Part shown: one piece after another, positions 50,646 to 59,995 of the stretch
Layout of the letters: each line of letters begins with the position of its first letter
Numbering within the stretch: the stretch's first letter is position 1
Assembly (NCBI RefSeq): GCF_014698835.1
Contig: NZ_JACJTU010000016.1
Coordinates: forward strand, 117,088-181,087
Reading direction: 5' to 3'
DNA length: 64,000 nt
From: Nostoc paludosum FACHB-159
GTDB taxonomy: Bacteria; Cyanobacteriota; Cyanobacteriia; Cyanobacteriales; Nostocaceae
Made by a program: the position numbers and the translations under genes
Notes under the pieces: model-generated
What the model was told of the DNA's origin: nothing
What the model saw: the letters and a program-made list of their open reading frames with translations, nothing else
Databases searched by the model: none

Positions 50646-53447
50646 CTAGCTGCATCTCCAAATTTTGATGTTTCCGCTTTCGTCGCCAGCAGCAAGCCAA
50701 TTTCCATCAGGACTAAAGGCGACAGAATAAACCTGACTAAAATGACTGAGAGTGCAAATTTCTTTCCCTGTTGCGACCTCCCACAATTTAATAGTTTTGT
50801 CATAACTACCACTAGCCAGCATTCGCCCATCATTACTAAAAGCTACAGATTTAACAGAGTGGGAATGAACGAGAGTGCGAATTTTTCTGCCTGTTGTCAC
50901 TTCCCAGAGTGTTATGGTGTTGTAACTCTCACCACCAGCCACCATTAGTCCATCACTACTCAAAGCCACTGAATTAACTGTTTTGGAATGATGACTAGTT
51001 AGAGTGCGAATTTCTTTTCCTGTTGCCACTTCCCACAGTCTTATCGTATGTCTGCTACTACTAGCTAGCATTCGTCCATCACTACTGAAAGCTAGGGAAT
51101 TAATGTTACACAAAATAAACGAGCTGAAAAATGGTCTAGGGAGAGTGCGAATTTCTTTTCCTGTTGCCACTTCCCATAGTTTGATAGTGTTGTAGTCCCC
51201 CCCGCTAGCCAGCATTCGCCCATCACTACTGAAAGTTAGAGAAAGGCGATCGCCTATAGATAGCTTAAGAGTGCGAATTTCTCTGCCTGTTGCTACGTCC
51301 CACAACGTGATATTGCCGAACGTTTCCCTACTAGTACTAGCCAAAATTCGCATATCACTACTGAAAGCTGGAGAGTCTACTGAGGTAAAAGACTCGAAGA
51401 CAAGCGAAAAATCATCAATTTGTTTACCTGTTGCTGCTTCCTGTAGTTCGATAGTTTTGCACGAACCACCACTAGCCACTTCCCATAGCTTGATAATTTT
51501 GTTGTACCTACCACTAGTAGCCAGTGTTCGCCCATCACTACTAAAAGCGACGGAAACATACTCGTTATGACCGTTGAGAATGGGAATTTCTCTGCCTGTT
51601 GCCACTTCCCACAGTTTGATAGTTGTGTCATTAACAATATGATCCCTACCAGTACTACTAACCAGCATTCGACCATTATGGCTGAAAGCAATGAATTTAA
51701 CTAATTTGGTATGACCGTTGAGAGTGTGAATTTCTTTGCCTGTTGCTACATTCCACAGTTTTATAGTTTTGTCATAACTACTACTAGCCAGTATTCGACC
51801 ATCTTTACTAAAAGCAATAAATTTAATTGGTTTGGTATTACCGTTGAGAGTGTGAATTTCTTTGCCTGTTGCTACATTCCACAGTTTGATAGTGTTGTCA
51901 TAACTACTACTAGCCAGCATTCGACCATCATTACTAAAAGCAATAAACTTAACTGATTCAGTATGACCCTTGAGAGTGTGAATTTCTCTGTTTTTTGTCA
52001 CATCCCACAGTCTGATACTATTTCCATCACTACCAGCCAGCATTCGCCCATCATGACTCAAGGGGATCGGGTAAATAAACCTGGAATTAACAGTTAAAGT
52101 TAAGGTACAAATTTCTCTGCCTGTTGCCACTTCCCACAGTTTGTAATGACTATCAACCAGTATTCGCCCATCACTACTGAAGACTAGAAAATCAATAGAA
52201 CTTTCAGTAGTGATGGTGCGAATTTCTATACCTGTTGCCACTTCCCATAGTTTTATAGTTTTGTCATAACTACTACTAGCCAGCATTTGCCCATCATGAC
52301 TAAAAGCAACAGAATAAACTGCTTCGGTATGACCAGTGAGAGTGCGAATTTCTCTACCTGTTGCCACCTCCCATAGTTTGATAGTTTTGTCAAAACTACT
52401 ACTAGCCAGTATTTGCCCATCATGACTAAAAGCTATAGAATAAACCCACTCGGTATGACCCGTGTAAGCGTAGTCTTCTGAGGGAAGAGTACGGATAACT
52501 TCACCTGTAGTTGAAGAAAATAAGTGAATAAGACTATCTGCTACAGTTGCTAAAATATCTTCATTAGGACTAAAGACTATTTTTTCTGAAATTTTTGGGA
52601 TAACATAGGCGCACTCCCAGTTAATTGATTTGAGTAATCCCAACAAACCCAACCATTCCTGCACCGATTGGGGACGGGATTTGTAATCTAGCTCCATCCC
52701 CTTCATGATTGCCTCATTTACCCTGTCACTGATGTTGATATTTAAATCTTTCGGTGCTTGCAGGGTATCATGTTGCTCTCTAGCTCTTGCTTGAATAGGC
52801 CACTCTCCAGTTAGCAAATAATATAATGTGGCAGCTAAGGCGTAAACATCAATATATTCTCCCCTTTCTGCATCCTCTAAATATTGCTCTGGTGGTGCAT
52901 AACCAGGGGTTAATAGTTGTGTATGCTGTAAAACTTCACCAGGAATAAATTGTCTAGCAAGACCAAAGTCAATAAGTACAACTTCTGGCTTACCTGCACG
53001 TATCATGATGTTACTGGGCTTTAAATCTCGATGCAGCAAGCCTTTTGCGTGAACTACTGTCAAAGCATCGCCAATTTGCTGAATATATTGCAGTGCTTCT
53101 GCCTCTGGCAATACCCCCTTTTTGGTTATTCGCTCATGTAAATCTTCCCCTTCGATGTACTCCATCGCCATGCAGGGTAAGTCACCCTCATCAAACACGT
53201 TTTCTACTTTTACAATGTGGGGATGGTGACACACTGCCAAGCGTACTGCTTCATTCTTAAAGTCTTGCTTGATTTTGCTTTGATTATTAAAAGCATAATT
53301 TAGAATACTTTCGGACAGGGTTTTAATTACGCATAGTTCACCCTGACTATTTTTAGCCAGGTAAGTAATACCCATACCACCTTCGCCTAATTTTCTCTCG
53401 ATGATGTAGCGTCTGCCAAACAACTGCTGCCCTGGATTCCACGCCAT
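50646..53447 (-). CDS. Ser/Thr protein kinase with about fourteen WD40 repeats
   Basis: 933 residues. The kinase domain (about 14-275) is complete: GEGGMGITYL, VIKTLS with Lys42, HRDLKPSN (139-146), DFGLAR (160-165) and APPEQY. After a short linker about 600 residues form WD40 repeats, many nearly alike at DNA level (for example GRMLASSSYDKTIKLWEVAT recurs with small changes), enough for two propellers. Several have strayed from the GH...WD consensus. Paralogue of the kinase at 42892, with the same N-terminal signature WNPGxxLFGxRYIIE. A soluble signalling protein with an unknown target. Confidence 0.92.
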   Translation of the reverse strand: MAWNPGQQLFGRRYIIERKLGEGGMGITYLAKNSQGELCVIKTLSESILNYAFNNQSKIKQDFKNEAVRLAVCHHPHIVKVENVFDEGDLPCMAMEYIEGEDLHERITKKGVLPEAEALQYIQQIGDALTVVHAKGLLHRDLKPSNIMIRAGKPEVVLIDFGLARQFIPGEVLQHTQLLTPGYAPPEQYLEDAERGEYIDVYALAATLYYLLTGEWPIQARAREQHDTLQAPKDLNINISDRVNEAIMKGMELDYKSRPQSVQEWLGLLGLLKSINWECAYVIPKISEKIVFSPNEDILATVADSLIHLFSSTTGEVIRTLPSEDYAYTGHTEWVYSIAFSHDGQILASSSFDKTIKLWEVATGREIRTLTGHTEAVYSVAFSHDGQMLASSSYDKTIKLWEVATGIEIRTITTESSIDFLVFSSDGRILVDSHYKLWEVATGREICTLTLTVNSRFIYPIPLSHDGRMLAGSDGNSIRLWDVTKNREIHTLKGHTESVKFIAFSNDGRMLASSSYDNTIKLWNVATGKEIHTLNGNTKPIKFIAFSKDGRILASSSYDKTIKLWNVATGKEIHTLNGHTKLVKFIAFSHNGRMLVSSTGRDHIVNDTTIKLWEVATGREIPILNGHNEYVSVAFSSDGRTLATSGRYNKIIKLWEVASGGSCKTIELQEAATGKQIDDFSLVFESFTSVDSPAFSSDMRILASTSRETFGNITLWDVATGREIRTLKLSIGDRLSLTFSSDGRMLASGGDYNTIKLWEVATGKEIRTLPRPFFSSFILCNINSLAFSSDGRMLASSSRHTIRLWEVATGKEIRTLTSHHSKTVNSVALSSDGLMVAGGESYNTITLWEVTTGRKIRTLVHSHSVKSVAFSNDGRMLASGSYDKTIKLWEVATGKEICTLSHFSQVYSVAFSPDGNWLAAGDESGNIKIWRCS

Positions 53448-53573
53448 TGGTCAAAACCGTAGTTTTACTGATATTTATTTTGGCATACCATAGATGTCGG
53501 CGTTTGGCAAAGGAGATTTGAGGCAATTCTGATGCAGCCTACAATAAGCAGTGTATTCAATCGTAATCAACTT

Positions 53574-53858
53574 ATGGCGATCGCAGTTGTTAAACCCTCT
53601 TCCTGGCTAGAAAATGGTATTGTAGTCACAAAAGTTAATAATCTGAATTTTTTTAAATTGACAGACGAATTGCAAGCTCGAATGCAAGAACTTGTAGATG
53701 GAAAACAAGCAGACTCTCTTACACCAGAACAAGCGGCGGAACTAGAAGCGATCGGCGAATTAATCGTAATTGTTACTTACATGAATGGGATGATTGCTAA
53801 TGAGGCGCAACAATCCCAGGAAAATGAGACTTGGGAACAGAAATTAGATAAAAACTAA
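53574..53858 (+). CDS. Small conserved-looking protein with acidic C-terminus
   Basis: 94 residues from ATG 53574 (MAIAVVKPSSWLENGIVVTK); the frame begins at ATG 53532 with 14 extra residues not likely to be used. The body has VNNLNFFKLTDELQARMQEL and LTPEQAAELEAIGELIVIVT, an amphipathic helical pair. Proteins with this plan occur in many filamentous cyanobacteria next to unrelated genes; no function known. It is divergent from the WD40 kinase. Confidence 0.6.
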   Translation: MAIAVVKPSSWLENGIVVTKVNNLNFFKLTDELQARMQELVDGKQADSLTPEQAAELEAIGELIVIVTYMNGMIANEAQQSQENETWEQKLDKN

Positions 53859-53871
53859 TGTCTAAAAAATT

Positions 53872-53898
53872 TAGAGACGTTGCAATGCAACGTCTCTA
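53872..53898. terminator. Perfect 27-bp hairpin between convergent genes
   Basis: 13-bp arms TAGAGACGTTGCA and the complement around a single A. It lies between the stop at 53858 (plus) and the stop at 53907 (minus) and can end both transcripts. AGAGACGTTGCA palindromes are frequent small repeats in Nostoc. Confidence 0.7.
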
Positions 53899-53906
53899 CA
53901 TCTAGG

Positions 53907-54182
53907 TTATTGCATCAGAATTTGCCGAATTAAAATACTCATTACCTCATCTGAGTTGCCGGTGGGTATCAGTGGACTCCATTCCCCTACACTGGCGTAG
54001 CCAATTACCTGCAAGTAGTGAATTGTACTGGTAACGGCTTTGGTTGAACCAATCAGTAGATGCTTAACCGGTTTTCTTTGAGGAACTGGCTTTTGAGTTG
54101 GTTGATTGACGCTGGGTGTATCTAAATTTTCACTCAGGAACTGTTCTAACTTTGACTGGGCGGAATCTTCTGGTTGTGCCAT
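53907..54182 (-). CDS. Small protein of unknown function
   Basis: 91 residues from ATG 54182 (MAQPEDSAQSKLEQFLSENL); the open frame continues 17 codons upstream without a good start. The N-terminal part is polar and Pro/Gln-rich (NQPTQKPVPQRKPVKH), the C-terminal part is compact (STKAVTSTIHYLQVIGYASV, SDEVMSILIRQILM). No signal. I do not recognise a family. Confidence 0.55.
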   Translation of the reverse strand: MAQPEDSAQSKLEQFLSENLDTPSVNQPTQKPVPQRKPVKHLLIGSTKAVTSTIHYLQVIGYASVGEWSPLIPTGNSDEVMSILIRQILMQ

Positions 54183-54455
54183 GATTGTATTTATCTCCTG
54201 ATAAGGGGGACAGATAAGGGCGATCGCATTCATCTTTGCGGGATTGGGCGATCGCCTTTATCATGCTTTCATTTTAATGTATAAATTTATACTTGTCAAA
54301 TATAAATTCAAAAATTTCTATCAATAATTCCCAAGTTTTAACGAGAATAGATTATGTCTAATTCGAGATATTTAAAATTTCATTGCTATAAAAAAAATGC
54401 TAGATTTAGCAAATTTTTAACTAAACCTAGCAATCTTTAATTATTTACAAAAAGT

Positions 54456-55226
54456 CTAATCTTCAGGTTCAATTCCAGCAGCCCGCAATTGTGCTGCTAG
54501 TCGTTCGGCGCGTTGGCGTTCTTGTTCGGCGCGTTGGCGTTCTTGTTTGGCGCGTTGGCGTTCTTGTTCAGTGCGTTGGCGTTCTTGTTCGGCTAATTCT
54601 GTACCCCAAAGTAGAAGGTTTCCTTGTTCGTCCCACCACCGTAACCACTTTCCTGTACGATTTTCACGAGTCCCTTCCGACACGCCAAGGAAAAGATTGA
54701 TTTCCGGTATCCAGTAGCGTTGATTTTCATCAGGTTCTTGCAAGATGTACTCTTCTGGATTTTGTAAGCGATACGTTTCGATACTGCCGCTTTCTGGCTC
54801 AAAAATGATGTAGTTTGGTACTTTCAAGATGCGTTCGTAGAAAAACCATTTTCCAGGGGGATATGTCGATTTGATAGAATACTCTGTCTCCTGTGTATCA
54901 GAAACAAATTCCATCACAATTACAGGAATATCACCCTGTAATTGAGGCGTGTAACTGCGGATTACTTCTTCTCTATTAACATTAATTTTGGCAATGAAAG
55001 CCCAATCAGGGGCTTTAATGACTATTTTGTTATTGAGAGTGGCACAAATTCCGTAATTAGTTGTTGTCAGGGCATTAGCTGAAATTTTTCCGGCTAATTG
55101 TAGGCTTTCTGTGAGTGCAGCAGCTAAGGCTGGTTGGTTGATGTTGTCCACTGGGTCATCTGGCAGTTTGTAATCATTGGGGAGTTTTTCCCAAGTGATT
55201 TTGTAATCTTGGGTGATGACTGTCAT
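54456..55226 (-). CDS. Uma2-family (DUF820) restriction-fold protein
   Basis: 256 residues. Motifs of the family: DWAFIAKINV, the segment GDIPVIVMEFVSDTQETEYS with the conserved Glu, WFFYERILKVPNYIIFEPES and WIPEINLFLGVSEG. A C-terminal coiled coil of REQERQRAEQERQR-type repeats (encoded by 21-base GCGCGTTGGCGTTCTTGTTCG units) ends AAGIEPED. The first PD motif is weak (KAPDWAF). Second Uma2 gene of the window, 5.5 kb from the first and clearly divergent from it in sequence. Function unknown. Confidence 0.85.
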   Translation of the reverse strand: MTVITQDYKITWEKLPNDYKLPDDPVDNINQPALAAALTESLQLAGKISANALTTTNYGICATLNNKIVIKAPDWAFIAKINVNREEVIRSYTPQLQGDIPVIVMEFVSDTQETEYSIKSTYPPGKWFFYERILKVPNYIIFEPESGSIETYRLQNPEEYILQEPDENQRYWIPEINLFLGVSEGTRENRTGKWLRWWDEQGNLLLWGTELAEQERQRTEQERQRAKQERQRAEQERQRAERLAAQLRAAGIEPED

Positions 55227-55338
55227 GATGGGTTTTCCTTTTGTGTAGGGGCTGGGGATTGGGGACTGGGGATTGGGGATTGGGGAATGTTTTTCTAATA
55301 CCCACTACCCAGTACCTAGCCACCAGCACCCAGTCCCT

Positions 55339-56865
55339 TTACTCATATTCATCGGGTTCTAAATCGTCGGTTGTCAGTTCTTGATGGGGGATGGCGGCGA
55401 TAATTGCATCTATGACTTTAGATACTGGTAGAATCTCAATATTTAGGTCGGGAAATTTTTGTCCCTTTGGCACGATCGCTCTTTTAAATCCCAATTTAGC
55501 GGCTTCTTTCAACCGCAGTTCCATTTGGGAAACCGATCGCACTTGTCCGCCTAACCCAACTTCCCCTATCAATACTGTACCTGGGTCAACGATGCGATCG
55601 CGGAAACTAGCAACGATGGCAATTGCTATTCCTAAATCTACTGCTGGTTCTTCTACATTCAATCCGCCAGCAGAAGCAACGTAAGAATCTAATTTCGACA
55701 TGGGAATTCCCACGCGTTTTTCTAAGACGGCGAGAATTTGCACGAGGCGGTTATAGTCTATGCCGGTGGCTGCACGTCGGGGTGAGGGGTAGCTGGTGGG
55801 ACTTACAAGGGCTTGCAATTCCACAACAATGGGGCGAGTACCTTCACAAGCCACTACAATTGCTGTACCTGGTGCTGGGTCGTCACGATTGCCTAAAAAT
55901 AACTCTGAGGGGTTAGGAACTTCCCGCAGCCCATGTGACACCATTTCAAAGATGCCGATTTCATGTGTTGCCCCAAAGCGATTTTTGACTGTGCGTAATA
56001 ACCGATGGGAGGCAAAGCGATCGCCTTCAAAATACAACACTGTATCTACTAAATGTTCTAAGACTTTTGGCCCGGCGATCGCTCCTTCTTTGGTAACGTG
56101 TCCGACAATCAACATGGTAATATCTTCGTGCTTCGCCACCTTCATCAAAGCCGCAGTACATTCGCGTACCTGAGCCACGGAACCAGGCGCGGAAGTCAAG
56201 GCGGGAAAGAATACTGTTTGAATACTATCAATTACAGCTACATTCGGTTTAAGTGAATCTACTTCCCGCAAAATCTCTTCTAAATCTGTTTCTGGCAATA
56301 CGTATAAATCCGCTCCTACGTTTTCCGGTGCTTGTGATTTAGGAGGATTTTCTGCTACTGGTTCGTTGTCATCACCAACAACACTTAGAGGTTTTGCTAC
56401 TCCTAAGCGAGAAGCTCTTAATTTTATTTGCTGTCCTGATTCTTCTCCAGAAATATAAAGGATGCGGTATCTTTGCGCCAATTGATTTGATACTTGCAGT
56501 AGTAAAGTAGATTTGCCAATTCCTGGGTCGCCGCCAATCAACACCATCGAACCAGGAACAACTCCACCACCTAGTACCCGATCTAGTTCTCCATAACCAG
56601 ACTCCCAACGAGTGACTTGGCGATCGCTAATTTGGTCAAATGTCAGTGAAGCCCGTTGCTTTGGAGCTTTAGCATTAGATTTGCCATTATTGGGTGCAGC
56701 TTGCCAACCACTTACTCCTCCACGAGTAGGTACATCTACAGAAGATTGGATGAGAATTTGTTCTTCTAGAGAATTGTAAGTACCACAGGCTGGACACTTA
56801 CCAAACCATTGAGGGGATTCTGCCCCACAATCGTTACAAACGAAAAAACTTTTTGGCTTTGCCAT
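55339..56865 (-). CDS. radA: DNA repair protein RadA
   Basis: 508 residues. RadA (Sms) is a RecA-like helicase that extends recombination intermediates. The N-terminal zinc finger has Cys10, Cys13, Cys24 and Cys27 (FVCNDCGAES, KCPACGTYNS). The ATPase core has Walker A GDPGIGKST, the RadA signature KNRFG (in VKNRFGATHEIG), and the C-terminal Lon-protease-like domain (ALVSPTSYPSPRRAATGIDY, GEVGLGGQVRSV). An insertion of some 30 residues after SRLGVAKPLSV is present (VVGDDNEPVAENPPKSQAPE). Divergent from rpaB over a 171-base promoter gap. Confidence 0.96.
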   Translation of the reverse strand: MAKPKSFFVCNDCGAESPQWFGKCPACGTYNSLEEQILIQSSVDVPTRGGVSGWQAAPNNGKSNAKAPKQRASLTFDQISDRQVTRWESGYGELDRVLGGGVVPGSMVLIGGDPGIGKSTLLLQVSNQLAQRYRILYISGEESGQQIKLRASRLGVAKPLSVVGDDNEPVAENPPKSQAPENVGADLYVLPETDLEEILREVDSLKPNVAVIDSIQTVFFPALTSAPGSVAQVRECTAALMKVAKHEDITMLIVGHVTKEGAIAGPKVLEHLVDTVLYFEGDRFASHRLLRTVKNRFGATHEIGIFEMVSHGLREVPNPSELFLGNRDDPAPGTAIVVACEGTRPIVVELQALVSPTSYPSPRRAATGIDYNRLVQILAVLEKRVGIPMSKLDSYVASAGGLNVEEPAVDLGIAIAIVASFRDRIVDPGTVLIGEVGLGGQVRSVSQMELRLKEAAKLGFKRAIVPKGQKFPDLNIEILPVSKVIDAIIAAIPHQELTTDDLEPDEYE

Positions 56866-57036
56866 TCGTAAATCTTATTAAATAATCTTAATATTTACTT
56901 AAATTTTTGGAGAACACTAAAATCCAATAATAGTAGTAATTAGAGCTTTTTCCAAATCAATTTGTGGAATGATATCTTAATATTATGGTATTAAAAATTA
57001 ATCATGTAAATTTTTAGTGAAGGAGCGTTGATTAAC

Positions 57037-57765
57037 TTGGAAAGTCATAAAGAAAAAATCTTGGTAGTAGACGATGAAGCCAGCATTCGCCGGATTTTGG
57101 AAACGCGCCTTTCAATGATTGGCTACGATGTCGTGACAGCTGGTGACGGAGAAGAAGCTTTGGAAACTTTTCGCAAAGCCGATCCTGACCTAGTAGTTTT
57201 AGATGTGATGATGCCAAAGCTAGATGGCTACGGTGTTTGTCAAGAATTACGCAAGGAATCTGATGTCCCCATTATTATGCTAACAGCCTTGGGGGATGTA
57301 GCCGATCGCATCACTGGACTAGAATTAGGTGCTGACGACTACGTAGTTAAGCCGTTTTCCCCCAAAGAACTAGAAGCCCGGATTCGCTCAGTGCTGCGGC
57401 GAGTAGACAAAACTAGTGCTACTGGCATTCCTAGTTCTGGTGTGATTCATGTCGCTAACATTAAAATCGATACCAATAAGCGACAAGTCTATAAAGGCGA
57501 CGAACGGATTCGATTGACAGGCATGGAGTTTAGCTTACTAGAGTTGTTAGTCAGTCGCTCTGGAGAAGCTTTTTCCCGTTCAGAAATTTTGCAGGAAGTT
57601 TGGGGTTACACACCAGAACGCCACGTAGATACCCGTGTAGTAGATGTGCATATATCCCGTTTGCGGGCAAAACTAGAAGACGATCCCAGCAACCCAGAAT
57701 TAATATTGACAGCCAGAGGTACTGGTTACCTTTTCCAGCGAATTATTGAACCGGGAGAGGAGTGA
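57037..57765 (+). CDS. rpaB: OmpR-type response regulator RpaB
   Basis: 242 residues from the TTG at 57037 (MESHKEKILVVDDE), the form of the N-terminus known for RpaB; AAGGAG lies 11 bases before it. The TTG at 57028 gives 245 residues but is only 2 bases from AAGGAG. Receiver: acidic pair in VVDDE, Asp56 in LDVMMPKLDG, Lys in VVKPFSPKELEAR. The C-terminal winged helix ends with TRVVDVHISRLRAKLE and ARGTGYLF. RpaB is essential in cyanobacteria and represses high-light and other genes through HLR1 sites; it is the partner of the kinase Hik33/NblS, which is not in this window. Confidence 0.93.
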   Translation: MESHKEKILVVDDEASIRRILETRLSMIGYDVVTAGDGEEALETFRKADPDLVVLDVMMPKLDGYGVCQELRKESDVPIIMLTALGDVADRITGLELGADDYVVKPFSPKELEARIRSVLRRVDKTSATGIPSSGVIHVANIKIDTNKRQVYKGDERIRLTGMEFSLLELLVSRSGEAFSRSEILQEVWGYTPERHVDTRVVDVHISRLRAKLEDDPSNPELILTARGTGYLFQRIIEPGEE

Positions 57766-57838
57766 GACGCGGGGACGCGGGAAAATCAGGGAAAGGATGA
57801 AGTGAAGAAAAAGCCCAATGACTAATGACTGATGACTA

Positions 57839-58480
57839 ATGGCTAAATCCGATCCAAATCGAGTTTTGCGGCGTCTACCCATTGTTGTAGGTGGACTAGG
57901 CGCTGTACTTTTGCTAATTAACCGCTTGTTGACACCGCAACTAACTGAATCTCAAGCGCGTGGTGATGTGTTGGGTGTGATTTTGAGTGCGGTGTTAATT
58001 TTGACGGGTTTAATTTGGCAGCAGGTACAGCCGCGATCGCCTGATACTGTAGAACTAATCGGAGAAGAGGGTTTTGTACTAGCACCAGACTTGCCAGAAG
58101 CCGTGAAAACTGAGCTAGCTTGGGCATCTCATTTATTGTTGACCAATACAGTAACGCGATCGCTAGTAGTTTTTTATCAAGGTAAAGTTTTGTTGCGTCG
58201 AGGAATTTTAGGTATCAAATCTGAGGTTGTACCAGGAGCAATCTTAAAACAGGTACTCGAAAAACAAAAGCCGATTTATCTAGTGGCGCTAAAGGTGTAT
58301 CCCGGTAAGATTGAATTTGATTATTTACCTGAAAATACTCAAGGGGTAATTTGTCAACCTATTGGCGATCGGGGTGTCCTGATTTTGGGAGCGAACGCGC
58401 CTCGCAGTTACACCAAACAAGATGAAAAGTGGATCGCCGGAATTGCTGATAAATTAGCTGTTACTCTTAGCCAAATTTAG
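57839..58480 (+). CDS. Cofactor assembly of complex C subunit B (CCB-type protein)
   Basis: 213 residues. Two transmembrane helices at about 13-30 and 42-60 (PIVVGGLGAVLLLINRLL, VLGVILSAVLILTGLIW), then a soluble domain with VELIGEEGFVLAPDLPE, ASHLLLTNTVTRSLVVFYQG and KQDEKWIAGIADKLAVTLS. It matches the cyanobacterial CCB family; the plant homologues CCB2/CCB4 attach heme ci to cytochrome b6. The bases directly before the ATG (57816-57838) are TGACTAA heptamer repeats, so there is no Shine-Dalgarno-like site. It follows rpaB by 73 bases. Confidence 0.75.
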   Translation: MAKSDPNRVLRRLPIVVGGLGAVLLLINRLLTPQLTESQARGDVLGVILSAVLILTGLIWQQVQPRSPDTVELIGEEGFVLAPDLPEAVKTELAWASHLLLTNTVTRSLVVFYQGKVLLRRGILGIKSEVVPGAILKQVLEKQKPIYLVALKVYPGKIEFDYLPENTQGVICQPIGDRGVLILGANAPRSYTKQDEKWIAGIADKLAVTLSQI

Positions 58481-58823
58481 ATTAGCCAATTTTAGATTTT
58501 GGATTTTAAGTAGAAGGCTCCAAGGAAGAAGGCAGACGCCAGAAAGGAAAAGAGTTATCTTATCTAGTTCCTGGAGGTCGGCATCTTACATTTAGTTATG
58601 TCTACCTACTTAGATTGACCTATTTTCAATCGAAGTATTTTGAAAAATTTCATCTCAAATTACTAAGGAATTTTAAACAAATCTATTATTCAATCTTGTG
58701 GGAGCCATCTTGCCTGTGGATAATTATCGACGGGCGAGACACCTGACAATCAATAATTAGATAGATATGTTTTTATTTGTAAATTCCCAATCGAAAATCT
58801 AAAATCTAAAATCTAAAATTCAA
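58481..58823. other. Gene gap between convergent genes
   Basis: 343 bases. AATCTAAA-type heptamers (58793-58818) near the minus-strand gene's end and a TTTTAGATTTTGGATTTTAA stretch next to the plus-strand stop. No coding frame or clear RNA. Confidence 0.4.
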
Positions 58824-59729
58824 TCACCAAGAAGTTAAAAAATTCCACCCTTCTGTTTCTTCTGGTGTATTTTCTTGTTTTTGTTCTGGCGTATTGAAAT
58901 TTTTTTGTTGAATTAAATTCTCATAATCTCCAGAATCAACCCATTTTAATAATTCGCCAGCCCGCATCACAACCCAAGGAAGTGTAGCTTCTGTATAACT
59001 TAATATTTTGGTAACCTGATCTGCGGTATCAATATTCTGGGATGCAAACTCACGCGCTTGAGTTAGAAAATCTTCAATCACAGCAGTAGTTAAGTATTCA
59101 CTCGGTAAACCTGCAATTTTTATCAGTGCGCTGGTTGCTACATTAATATCCTGACAAGCCAACAAACCAGCGCGATCGGCGGTGAATCTAGCCATCATTT
59201 GCCAATTATATAAAGCCAATTCCATACCACTGGCTACCAAGCCACCAACCCCCAATGTAGTACTACTCAACAGATTTTTTAAAGTCGGCATCACAAACGC
59301 CATTTGGTGATAAACCATGTGCTGACTCTTAATACGAGCAACTTCATGTCCCAAAATATAAAGCAACTCATCTGTATCAAGCCACTCCATTGCATCTAAA
59401 TTGATACCAATGAGAGGTTTTTCTACTCCGACAATGTAGCTGAGAATGTGACCTGTGGCTCGAAACAGATATAGTTCAGGAAGGGGGTTAACATCAAGAA
59501 TTTCACAAGTTTCTACTAATGCTTGATGCAATTGGGGAAAATTACGAGGGGTAATTCTGATACTACTGCCAAGGCTTTGGATGCGGAGTAGGCGATCGAT
59601 ACCGTATTCATTAATTTTTTTCAGTAGCAAAGAGACACCAGGCATCTTTTGTAAAGATGCTAAGGCTTTGCGATCAAAAGGGTGTTCGTAAGTTTGCGAA
59701 TTTAATCCAGTTAATATTTTTCTCTGCAT
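58824..59729 (-). CDS. M48-family peptidase homologue lacking two zinc ligands
   Basis: 301 residues. The family pattern is plain: the LYLFRATGHILSYIVGVEKP strand region, LDTDELLYILGHEVARIKSQ, and FTADRAGLLACQD. In active M48 enzymes the motif is HExxH and the third ligand is a Glu just before the FxADRAG motif. Here the motif reads H128-E-V-A-R132 and the residue before FTADRAG is Arg181. Two of three zinc ligands are therefore arginine, and no proteolysis is expected. There is no obvious signal; the hydrophobic stretch at about 143-168 may be membrane associated. The C-terminal tail is Gln/Glu-rich. A regulatory or chaperone-like role is possible. Confidence 0.8.
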   Translation of the reverse strand: MQRKILTGLNSQTYEHPFDRKALASLQKMPGVSLLLKKINEYGIDRLLRIQSLGSSIRITPRNFPQLHQALVETCEILDVNPLPELYLFRATGHILSYIVGVEKPLIGINLDAMEWLDTDELLYILGHEVARIKSQHMVYHQMAFVMPTLKNLLSSTTLGVGGLVASGMELALYNWQMMARFTADRAGLLACQDINVATSALIKIAGLPSEYLTTAVIEDFLTQAREFASQNIDTADQVTKILSYTEATLPWVVMRAGELLKWVDSGDYENLIQQKNFNTPEQKQENTPEETEGWNFLTSW

Positions 59730-59931
59730 TGATTTCTAATTTCCAGCGCTAAGTGCTTTTACTTGCTGTTTAGTTTTTTTAAATAGTATAAATCGCATCT
59801 TTAATTAAGGTTGAAGCCCAAGCTTTTGCCAGCATCTTGCTCCAATGAGCAAGCATTTTTGAGAAAATGCAATAAATTTACTTTATAAATTAATCATTTT
59901 TTAGATGCTGTTTTTTGGATGTAGCACGTTT

Positions 59932-59957
59932 TAGGGTAGCACGGCGATGCTACCCTA
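59932..59957. repeat. Hairpin TAGGGTAGCA/TGCTACCCTA
   Basis: 10-bp perfect arms (59932-59941 and 59948-59957) around CGGCGA, just before the DUF456 gene and after a GTAGCACGTT block. It is a small dispersed repeat in the promoter region between divergent genes. Confidence 0.6.
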
Positions 59958-59995
59958 CAAAAGACTAACTGATTTGCAAATTTCAAATTTTATCT

